From NCBI RefSeq assembly GCF_008180445.1, contig NZ_VTER01000002.1, forward strand, positions 186,001 to 250,000: a stretch of 64,000 nucleotides of DNA. The letters are read 5' to 3'. This document shows, piece after piece, positions 52,545-62,700 of this stretch (its first letter is position 1; every line of letters starts with the position of its first letter). Below the pieces are notes generated by a model. That model saw only the letters and a program-made list of their open reading frames with translations. It was not told the origin of the DNA and searched no databases. A program made the translations under genes and the position numbers. Source of the stretch: Bacillus_AB infantis_B. Its GTDB lineage: Bacteria > Bacillota > Bacilli > Bacillales > Cytobacillaceae.

Positions 52545-53582
52545 ATGGCTAAAACGCTTAAGATGGAGCGAAAACCGAGACAATCCGTACAGGTAGATCA
52601 ACCGCTGGTTATAAACAGCCTTTTGCAAGAGGGTAATCTTCTGCCATTGAAAATCACACCTGCTTCAGTAGAAGTAGAGCTTCTTAAATGGGCAAAAAAT
52701 AATAGGGAGGAACTGAATAATTTACTGCTTAAGCATGGAGGGATACTTTTTAGAGGATTTAAGGTAGAAGACACAAAAGATTTTCATGCTTTTGTTCGAG
52801 AGGTAGCAGGAGAACTGCTTGAATATAAAGACCATGCGACTCCCAGAAGCCCTGTGAAAAATCAAATTTATACATCAACAGATTTTGCTGCAGACCAGTG
52901 GATAGAACTTCACAATGAAATGGCATATAGTCACGAATGGCCTATGAAAATATTTTTCTATTGTAACATTGCCTCTTCTAAAGGTGGAGAGACGCCAATT
53001 GCTGATAGCCGAAAGATTTACCAAAGAATTGATAAGGAAATTAAAAATAATTTTATTGAGAAACAGGTCATGTATGTCAGAAATTTAGGCCTTTCATTAG
53101 GCATGAAATGGCAAGACGTTTTTCAGACGAATGATAAAGAGGTAGTTGAAAAAGTCTGCAGTCAGAATGAAATTAAATGCATCTGGAAATCAGAAGATCA
53201 TCTAAGATTAGAACAAATTCGCCCTGCTATAGCGGATCACCCAGTTACTGGAGAACCACTCTGGTTTAATCAAGTCACTGCTTTCAATATTTCCACTCTT
53301 AATAGTGAGGTCAGGGAAGAATTACTGAGACAATTCACAATGCAGGATGTGCCGAAAAATTCATTTTATGGTGACGGAACTGAGATTGAGCCTGAAGTGC
53401 TGGATCACATTCGTCAGGTTTACGAAGAGGAGACAAGAATGTTCCCTTGGAGGGAAGGCGATATATTGATGCTTGATAACATGCTCACAGCACATGGGCG
53501 CTCTCCGTATACAGGAGAGCGAAGAATTCTGGTCGGCATGACTGAATCTGCCAATTGGAAAACAGGAGGTGAATATTCGTGA
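52545..53582 (+). CDS. Fe(II)/2-oxoglutarate dioxygenase, SyrP/TauD-like amino-acid hydroxylase
   Basis: 345 residues from ATG 52545, which is 9 nt after GGAGG (ATG 52539 is too close). Facial triad visible: ELHNEMAY (His 123, Glu 125) and distal MLTAHGRSPYTG (His 317), then the 2-oxoglutarate arginine in ERRILVG (326/327). The N-terminal GGILFRGF block is typical of SyrP/AsnO-type hydroxylases that act on carrier-bound amino acids. It lies between subunits 2 and 3 and overlaps the latter's start (GTGA). It should beta-hydroxylate the residue loaded by subunit 3. Confidence 0.87.
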   Translation: MAKTLKMERKPRQSVQVDQPLVINSLLQEGNLLPLKITPASVEVELLKWAKNNREELNNLLLKHGGILFRGFKVEDTKDFHAFVREVAGELLEYKDHATPRSPVKNQIYTSTDFAADQWIELHNEMAYSHEWPMKIFFYCNIASSKGGETPIADSRKIYQRIDKEIKNNFIEKQVMYVRNLGLSLGMKWQDVFQTNDKEVVEKVCSQNEIKCIWKSEDHLRLEQIRPAIADHPVTGEPLWFNQVTAFNISTLNSEVREELLRQFTMQDVPKNSFYGDGTEIEPEVLDHIRQVYEEETRMFPWREGDILMLDNMLTAHGRSPYTGERRILVGMTESANWKTGGEYS

Positions 53583-56500
53583 AAACAATTGAAGGCTATT
53601 CATTGTCGAATCATCAAAAAAGAATCTGGAAATTACAAGAATTTAATGAAGATACTTTAATAAATCATTTATCTATACGGATAGAAGGAAGTATATCTAT
53701 TCCAAAATTTGCTGAAAGCTTGACAAAATGTATAGAGGAACATGAAGCTCTCAGAACTTGTTTACAAGAGATGGAGGCAAGAGAGTATCCTCTTCAAGTA
53801 ATAAAAGAACAAGGCTTATTTAGTTTCTCTAGTCCTTCTTCGTTGAATGGCGGTTCACTCTCAGATGATTTATCTGAGCACACCGCAATAGACAAATTAA
53901 AGTCTAAAAATGGACCAACCGTCCACTTCGAAATTAAAAATATCCAGCAAGAAGTTTATGAACTGGCTGCCTATGGATTGAGTATCTTTATAGACATTCG
54001 TTCTCTAGCTTCGATTATACAGCAGGCTTTCAGGCTCTATGAGGATGACAAGTATACTGCAAGTCATGAGAGCATCCAGTACATAGACTATAGTGAATGG
54101 CAAAATGAACTATTCCAAGACGAAGAATTTAAAATTGAAATGCCGCCCATCCAATCTGTCCTTCCATACGAAAAGCGAAATGAGCAATCTAATAGGGTGT
54201 ACTCGGAACAAATCAGACAAAGATTAGAAGAGACTCTAGCATCCCGTATCAAATATCTTGGTAAAAGATACAATTTGAAGCCTTCTTCCTTAATCCTTTC
54301 AAGTTGGAAGGTACTTCTATCAAGATTATCTTGTTCCAACTTGCCGATTGGAATTATATCTGATGGAAGAGAGTACGAGGAGCTTAAGCAAAGTATAGGA
54401 CAGTTTGAAAAGGTTCTACCTTTACAAATTGATTATTCAGGATTTACTTATATTGAGTATGCAGAAGAATGGAAAAAACAGGTAGATAATTACATTGATA
54501 AAGCTGAATATGTGAATCCATTAAAGTTTCTGGATACCCCCAAGCAGATGGTTCCATATCAAGTCCGATATGCAGAAATGGAAAGCTGGTCAGATATATT
54601 TAATGTATCCCTCATTGATTGGCAGTCTCATTCCGAAAATCACAAACTCCTTCTGACATTAATGCCTGATGATACAAGTTTTAATTTGATCCTTCAGTAT
54701 AACGGGTTCTGCTATAGCCAGGAAGATGTCAACAAATTAATCAAACAATTTGTCCAATTCCTCGATGTTTGTGTTAGTGCTCCAGAGGAAAAACTTGAAC
54801 ATCTGCCAATCTTTACCCGAGACGATGAAAGGCAGATTCAGGATTGCTTAAATTCATCTTACTTTGAAAACTCTAAAAAGAATAAAGGCACGATCCTTCA
54901 AATTCTTGAGGAAAGTGCCAGACATTACTCTAATGAGCCAGCCTTAATAGATAACTCGAAGACACTGACTTATAAGGAACTATTTAGTAAATCAAACCGC
55001 CTAGCTCAGAATATTAAGCAATTTATAGATTTGGAAGATAGAGTTGCTGTATGTCTGCCAAGATCTGCCGATGCAGTTATTAGTATCTTAGCTATTCTAA
55101 AAGCTGGGGGATGCTTTGTTCCAATTGATGTAAAGTGGCCTATCAATCGTATAAAATATGCTATTAAAAATAGCGGCGCAAAATTAGTAATTACCAATCA
55201 AGCTGGATTTTCAGACGAGGATGTCAAAGTGCTTAATACAGAGGAAGAAAATTTTAATATTCAGCAGGATGATGATACTCCTTTGATGTCTCCCGTTCTG
55301 CCAGGGCAACTTGCCTATATTCTTTTCACGTCTGGTTCAACTGGTGTGCCGAAAGGCGTTGCTGTGCAGCACGATAGCTTGCTGAATTATCTGTTGTGGA
55401 TTGACGAGGAATTTTTTGGTGAAGATTTAAAAATGCCTTTTATATCAGAGTTAGGATTTGATGCATTTTTAAAACAAATGTTTTATCCGCTGATGAGAGG
55501 TAAATGTGTGACCCTTTATTCAGAAGAAGAGGTATTAGAACCAACAAGTTTTCTTTCTAAGTTTATAGATTATGATTTAAATACTTTAAATATAGTGCCG
55601 TCTCTTTGGAATACACTAATTGAGGAATTACAAAAGAACGATCAAATTGCAGACACACTAAGAAAGCGGCTAACGCACCTGATGGTTGGGGGAGAAAAAA
55701 TAAGCAATGCGCTGCTGAAAGCCACCTGGGAATCATTCCCGAATTTAAAAGTTATTAATCTGTACGGACCTACAGAAACAACTTCTAATGCGACATATTC
55801 TTATATTAAAAATGAACTGTTCGTGCCAATCGGTAAGCCTGTAAAAAATACAAAAGTTCTTGTCCTTAATCAAAATATGGAAAGAACGGCAATTGGTGAA
55901 TCAGGTGAATTATATGTTGGAGGCGCGGGACTTGCCCGTGAGTATTTTAAAAATAAAAGGCTAACAGCAGAACAATTTGTGCCAGATCCATTCGAATCAG
56001 GACAAAGACTTTATAAAACTGGGGATACAGTCCGCCTGATGGCGAATGGAGAACTTGAATACATCAGAAGAAACGACGAACAGATAAAGATCAATGGTAA
56101 ACGTATCGAACTGAACGAAGTGGAAGAAGTTTTACTTAGTCATCCTGGCGTAAAGGAGGCTGTTGTTATACCTCATATTATCGAAGATAAAACCCTTCTT
56201 GCTTTCTATACTGGGGGTGTAGGGGAAGGAGAGATACGAGAATTTTTACGTAAGTGGCTTCCAATCTATATGGTGCCTTCAAAGATAATTCTATTAAGTG
56301 AAATGCCACTGAATAGTAACGGAAAAACCGACAGAAAATTACTGCAGGCTTTTTATGAAAAAGCTGAAAACGCAAGATATGCTGCACCCCGAACTGAAAT
56401 AGAGAAGGTTATATCTGGAATATGGGAAAGCGTTTTAAAAAGAAATCAGGTAGGAATAAATGATAATTTCTTTGAACTAGGCGGACATTCACTGAACGCT

Positions 56501-56698
56501 ACTCAAATCATTTCCCGTCTTCGCAAAATATACGAACTCGAAATACCTGTTAGTATACTTTTTGAAACAGAGACTGTTGAAAAGCTATCTATAGGCATTA
56601 ATAATATGTACCCTAATGAAGCCGCATATATAAGAGCTGTTTCTGCAGCTTATCTTAAAGCTAAACTAATGGCTATAGAAGAGGAAGAAAAGAATTGA
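53579..56698 (+). CDS. NRPS subunit 3: degenerate C (interface-like)-A-T
   Basis: 1,039 residues, GTG start overlapping the hydroxylase stop. Residues 1-430 have the C-domain fold pattern (YSLSNHQKRIWKL; EEHEALRT), but HHxxxDG is replaced by LSIFIDI (134-140). Both histidines and the glycine are lost, so it cannot condense. Then an A domain with FTSGSTGVPKG near 584 and a carrier ELGGHS, Ser 971. Real condensation must come from the C domain ending subunit 2. Inactive C-like domains beside stand-alone hydroxylases are known as interface domains that recruit the hydroxylase; this fits. By-eye code D-A-K-N-M-G-L-S-N-K, unassigned. Confidence 0.88.
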   Translation: MKTIEGYSLSNHQKRIWKLQEFNEDTLINHLSIRIEGSISIPKFAESLTKCIEEHEALRTCLQEMEAREYPLQVIKEQGLFSFSSPSSLNGGSLSDDLSEHTAIDKLKSKNGPTVHFEIKNIQQEVYELAAYGLSIFIDIRSLASIIQQAFRLYEDDKYTASHESIQYIDYSEWQNELFQDEEFKIEMPPIQSVLPYEKRNEQSNRVYSEQIRQRLEETLASRIKYLGKRYNLKPSSLILSSWKVLLSRLSCSNLPIGIISDGREYEELKQSIGQFEKVLPLQIDYSGFTYIEYAEEWKKQVDNYIDKAEYVNPLKFLDTPKQMVPYQVRYAEMESWSDIFNVSLIDWQSHSENHKLLLTLMPDDTSFNLILQYNGFCYSQEDVNKLIKQFVQFLDVCVSAPEEKLEHLPIFTRDDERQIQDCLNSSYFENSKKNKGTILQILEESARHYSNEPALIDNSKTLTYKELFSKSNRLAQNIKQFIDLEDRVAVCLPRSADAVISILAILKAGGCFVPIDVKWPINRIKYAIKNSGAKLVITNQAGFSDEDVKVLNTEEENFNIQQDDDTPLMSPVLPGQLAYILFTSGSTGVPKGVAVQHDSLLNYLLWIDEEFFGEDLKMPFISELGFDAFLKQMFYPLMRGKCVTLYSEEEVLEPTSFLSKFIDYDLNTLNIVPSLWNTLIEELQKNDQIADTLRKRLTHLMVGGEKISNALLKATWESFPNLKVINLYGPTETTSNATYSYIKNELFVPIGKPVKNTKVLVLNQNMERTAIGESGELYVGGAGLAREYFKNKRLTAEQFVPDPFESGQRLYKTGDTVRLMANGELEYIRRNDEQIKINGKRIELNEVEEVLLSHPGVKEAVVIPHIIEDKTLLAFYTGGVGEGEIREFLRKWLPIYMVPSKIILLSEMPLNSNGKTDRKLLQAFYEKAENARYAAPRTEIEKVISGIWESVLKRNQVGINDNFFELGGHSLNATQIISRLRKIYELEIPVSILFETETVEKLSIGINNMYPNEAAYIRAVSAAYLKAKLMAIEEEEKN

Positions 56699-56713
56699 AA
56701 GGAGGGCTAAATC

Positions 56714-59700
56714 TTGAATCTGGGAAAAGAACTTGAAATATTAAAAAGATTGAAGAGGGAGATGGGGTTAAAAGCTGAAAACAATATCCCGAAACGTGAG
56801 AATACAAGTGAATACCCTTTATCTTATGCCCAGGAAAGAATGTGGTTTGCTGAAGAGATGAATGCTTCAAGCGCGACTTATAATGTTCCACTAGCCATGA
56901 GAATATTAGGACCTATAAATATATTGAAATTAGAAGAAGCGTTAAACAGTATCGTTCAAAAGCATGAAGTCCTAAGGGCACATTATAAAAACGAACATGG
57001 AATGCCTCTTCAATCTATCACCCCTTATAGGGAAGTGAAAATTCCTGTGAATAACATAGAAGGGGCAACAGGGCAAGAAAAGGAAAGAAGAGCGAAGAAA
57101 GTGATTAACAAAGAAGCAGCAACTCCCTTTAACCTTGCTGAAGGACCGTTATTTAGAATAAAGCTTTACAAGATTTCTGAAGAAAATCATATTCTTCTTT
57201 TAGTTTTTCATCACATTGTATTTGATGGATGGTCTACAGGAATCCTTATGGAGGAATTTGTAACCTTTTATACTGAAGCGGAATGGTCTGAGAAGTTAGA
57301 TATACAATATGCAGACTACGCACAGTGGCAACGTGATAGATTTGATAACGGGGAACTAGAAACTCAGTCAGCATATTGGAGAGAGCAGCTGGGAGATACT
57401 GTTACTACACTAATGCTCCCGACAGATAATATTGTCGATAAATTTAAAAGAGCACAGGGAAATATAAAAAGGTTTGAAATAGAAAAATCAATAATTACCG
57501 CTATTAAGGAGATATCAAAAAAGTACAAGGTTTCTTCCTTTACGATTTTTATAGCTGCCTACTATGTGTTTCTATATAAATACACGAACCAGAAGGAGCT
57601 AATTCTGGGAGTTCCCGTAGCTAATCGCCAGCATATGGATATTGAAAAACTAATCGGGTGTATAACAAATACAATTCCGCTGAAAGCTCTTATAGATACT
57701 CAGCAGGAGTCTATAGAATTTATCCAGGAAATCTCAGAAACAATTCGATTAGGACAGAATCATGAAGAATTTCCGTTTGATAAGCTAGTAGACCTGTTAA
57801 GTGCCGCTAGGGACCTGAATAGCAATCCGATTTTTCAGACAATGTTTGTTTACCAGCAAAAAGAAAAAGTATCGTTTCATTTGGATGGTTGTGATTTTCT
57901 TCCTTATGAAGTCGAAACACATACAAGCAAGTTTGATCTTTCCCTCTCAATACTCGATACACCTGATAGAATAGATGCTTTCTTCGAATACAGTACAGCT
58001 TTTGATGATTCAACTATTGATCGAATGATTACTAGTTATATTCTGATACTGTCGGAAATGGTTCAGAGCCCCAACAGGCACTTGGCTGAAATAAGTGCTG
58101 CTGCTGATTTGAATAAGAGTTCATTGGTTGAGAAACAAACCTTCTTTTCTAAGACAGGGAATATTCAAGGGAAATTTATTGAACAAGCAATGAAGTACCC
58201 CCACCAGACAGCTGTGATTTGCGGAGATGAGAGAATCACTTATGCTCAACTCGAACAACAAAGCAATAAATTAGCTAATTACCTTATAAAAAATGGAGTT
58301 CAAAATGAAGCAAAGGTTGCTTTGCATTTGGATCGGTCCATTCCTTACATAGTCAGTATACTGGCTGTTTTAAAAGCCGGGGGTATCTACATACCATTAG
58401 ATCCGGAACAACCCGAAAGCAGACTACGATATATCATAAATGATTCAAAGTGTGACATTCTTCTCACCCAAACTAAATACAAAGGCAATTTGGATATTGG
58501 AGAAAAATGTAGATCGATTATTTGGGAAGAAGATCCTTGGAATATGGAAGGGAGTGCAGGATCACTCCTAGAAGTCCATCCAGACCAGGTAGCTTATATT
58601 ATATACACGTCAGGATCAACGGGAAAACCTAAAGGTGTTTTAAATACCCATCATAATGTCAGGAGACTTTTCCATAGTGCTGAAGAGCATTTTACGTTTT
58701 TGGAGAGTGATGTATGGACACTCTTTCATTCGCTCGCATTTGATTTTACAGTTTGGGAAATCTGGGGAGCATTATTCTATGGAGGAAAACTAATAATAGT
58801 CCCTTCCAATGTGAGAAGAAACCCTAGTGAATTCAAAGAGTTGTTGATTCAACAAGACGTAACAGTTTTGAATCAAACTCCTTCGGCTTTTAAGGAGTTA
58901 TTAAATGAATTTAAAAATACCCCAATTAAAACCAACTTAAAATACATCATATTTGGTGGTGAGGCATTAAGCTTTGATGATTTAACGAGCTGGTTTGAGA
59001 TGTTTGGCGATAAGACACAGATTATTAATATGTATGGTATTACAGAGACTACTGTACATGTTACCTGGAGAGAGGTTAGTGCAAATGATACACGAAATGT
59101 TTCTAAGAGTTTAATAGGCACACCTTTAAATGATCTTAATATCAACATTTTAAATGAAGAATTTGAGCCCGTTCCTATTGGAGTAAAAGGGGAAATATAT
59201 GTTAGCGGTGATGGCCTCGCGCACGGATATCACGAAAGGTATGCCTTAACTGCTGAACGCTTTGTCCCGAATCCTTTTACTGCAGATGGTGGCCGTCTAT
59301 ACCGTACCGGTGATGTTGGCAGATTTCTCCCAGGTGGAGATATTGAATATAGTGGCAGGATAGACGATCAGGTAAAGATAAAAGGGCACCGCATTGAACT
59401 CGGAGAAATTAAAAGCTTTATATCAAGTGTTCCTTCTGTAAGGGATTGCGAGTTAGCAGTCAAAATAAATAAAAATAATGAAAAGGAGCTTGCAGCTTTT
59501 ATTGTCTTTAATGAGGGCAATGACCAAAAGGATCTTAAAGAATTAAGAAAGAGCTTGCTGCAAGGCCTTCCAAGATACATGTTTCCTGCACATTTACATT
59601 CAGTGGAGTCAATTCCGGTAACTGCGAACGGAAAAGCAGATAAAACTTCGCTGCTGAAGATTTGTGAAGAGAATGAAGCAGAAAGAGGTAAACAGCCAGT

Positions 59701-62700
59701 AACAAAAACAGAAAAGACACTCGCTGAAATTTGGCAGCAAGTATTGAACAAAGACCAGGTATACCTCCAAGATAACTTTTTTTCACTTGGCGGCGATAGT
59801 ATTCGCTGTTTAAAAGTGATATCAAAGGCAGAGGAGTTAGGATACCTGCTTACATTGGAAGACCTATTTCAGAACCAAACCATTGAAGACCTTGTTAGTT
59901 TATTGTCAGAGCCAGGGCGAAATATAAACAGCCATTCTGCTTTAGAACCTTTTGCCCTTATTCCCATAAATCAACGAACTCACATACCTAAGGGAATAGA
60001 AGATGCTTATCCATTAGCAAAAGTTCAAGAGGGTATGTTCTTTCACATGGAGCAGTATCCAGACCAGCCTCTTTATCATAATATTGACAGCATCCTGCTT
60101 AAAGGAAAGTTTAATTACGCCTTGTTTATGGAAGCTGTGAGCATAATAACCAAAAATAACATTATGCTTCGCACATCCTTCGACTTAAGGAACTTTCTTG
60201 TCCCTGTACAACTGGTCCACTCTGAAGCCGAGCTTCCTGTCAAGTACATGGATATAAGGAATCTTAGTTATCAGGAACAAGAAGCAATTATTGACCAGTA
60301 TGTGCAGCAGGAAAAAATGAATAGATTCGATTTGAGTAAACCTGGCTTGCTCCGCTTCTTTGTCCATCAGCGAACGGACGATACATTTCAGTTTAGCTTA
60401 ACGGAGTGTCACCTTATCTTTGACGGGTGGAGTCTTACTTCAACATTGGCTGATATCTTCGAGACATATTTTCAATTACTTGAAGGAACGCATTTACAAA
60501 ATGCGAGTAAGTTAGAAATTGATTATAAAGATTTTATTTTTCTTGAACGGAAAGCCATGGAGAGTGAAGAGCATATTCAATTCTGGAAGGGTTTCCTGGA
60601 AGAGTGCCAAGTACTAAACCTTCCTATCTTTGAAGAAAAAAGGAGACAAAAAACCCCTTTTAAGGTTCGTAGAAGAATTATAGAACTTTCACACTCTACC
60701 TCAAGAAACCTAAAAAAGATTTCTGAGGAATACAAGATGCCTGTCAAAAGCATTTTACTGGCATCACACATAAAAGCACTTCAATCCATAACAGGACAAA
60801 GTGATGTGCTAACAGGGATGGTCTCTAATGGGAGAATGGAGAAAAAAGACGGAGAAAAAGTGAAAGGCCTTTTTATTAATACACTGCCATTTAGACAACA
60901 AGTATCACCAGGGAGCTGGTTGGATCATATATCGGCAACTTTCGGGATAGAACAGAGGATTATGCCCTATAGAAGGTTGCCATTACCGGAAATCCAGCGA
61001 CATATCAATCAAACTGCCCTTTTTGATACAGCCTTTAACTATGTGTACTTCCATTCGATGGAGCCGTTAATGACTTCAGATAAGATACAAGTCTTAGATT
61101 ATAACAGTCATTCAGCAAATGATACCCACTTCAAGCTGATGGTCACTTTTTCGAATCACCCGCCAGATTATGAAATTCGTTTGACGCTTGCATATGATGA
61201 AAGTACTTTTACTGAGATGCAAATGGATATGATTGAAAGGATTTATCGCAATATTCTGGAGGCAATAGCGGAAAATCCAATTGTACAGCATACTGAACAC
61301 TCTTACCTGCCAGAACAGATATATGAAAAAGTTATATCTGATTGGAACTCCAACCATGAGAAGTACGAGGATGAAGAACTGGGCCTTCATGAACTGATCC
61401 AAAATCAGGATGGCAGCAGATTGGCTTTAATAGAAGGTACAGAAGAATATAGTTATGAATGGTTAAACCAAGCTAGTGATAAAGTCGCTGCTTTCCTTCA
61501 GAGTAAAGACATTAGAAATAATTTAGTGGGAATCTATATGGACCGTTCAGCAGAAATGATAGCTGCGCTGGTTGGTATATTAAAGTCAGGTTGTGCTTAT
61601 GTTCCATTAGATACGTCTTATCCTGAAGAAAGAATCAGGTATATGCTTACAGACTCAACAGTGGCAGCTACTCTTACCACACGAAAACGTTTGAAGGATC
61701 TGGAAGAGATGACTGACAATTGTATCAATGTTGAAGACGTCCTGAATGACTCTATATCACCTGTTAATCCGGAAAGGTCTGTCCCGGCCATCGCATACAT
61801 GATATATACATCAGGATCGACCGGAAGACCAAAAGGAACGATAGTGGAACATCGCGGAGTTGTAAATCGGATACTATGGATGCAAAAACATTATGGGATT
61901 ACCAAGGATGAAGTAGGGCTGCACAAAACTCCACTTAGCTTTGACTATTCTGTATTTGAAATATTCAGCACACTTTGCACTGGCGGAGCCTTAGTACTTG
62001 CCGGGCCAGAGGGCCATAAAGATAGCCGGTATCTTGCTGAACTAATTCAAACACACAAAGTTACTACTCTGTTCTTTGTGCCAACTATGCTGCAAGAATT
62101 TCTAAAGACACCTGAAGTGTCCGCAATAACTTCAATTAACAGAGTAATGTGCAGCGGGGAACCTTTAACTCCACAAGTAAAAAATGCATTTTATCAAATG
62201 TTTGATGCTAAGCTTTTCAACCAATACGGACCAACAGAAGCTTCAGTGGAGGTTACTTCTTTTTCCTGTACTAAAGAACAAGACATAATTCGAATTGGCA
62301 AGCCTATGGCCAATACAAAAATATACATCTTAGATCAAAACATGCAACCGGTTGGAATTGGCGCAGCAGCTGAAATCTATATCGGAGGAATTGGTTTAGC
62401 AGCTGCTTACCATGGAAAACGTGCATTGACAGCTGATAGTTTTATTCCTGATCCATATTCAATTAAAGGAGAGCGTTTATACAAAACTGGTGACATAGCC
62501 CGGTATACTCCTGATGGAGAAATTGAATATATAAGCCGGAAAGATAACCAAGTAAAAATGAGAGGTTTAAGAATAGAGCTAAGTGAAATCGAGTCGATCA
62601 TAAGAGAGCAGAATGAATTTGAGGATGGGATCGTAACCTATCAGAAAGACGATCATTCTCCTGATGGAGTCTTGATAGCCTATATAATTCCTAAGAATAA

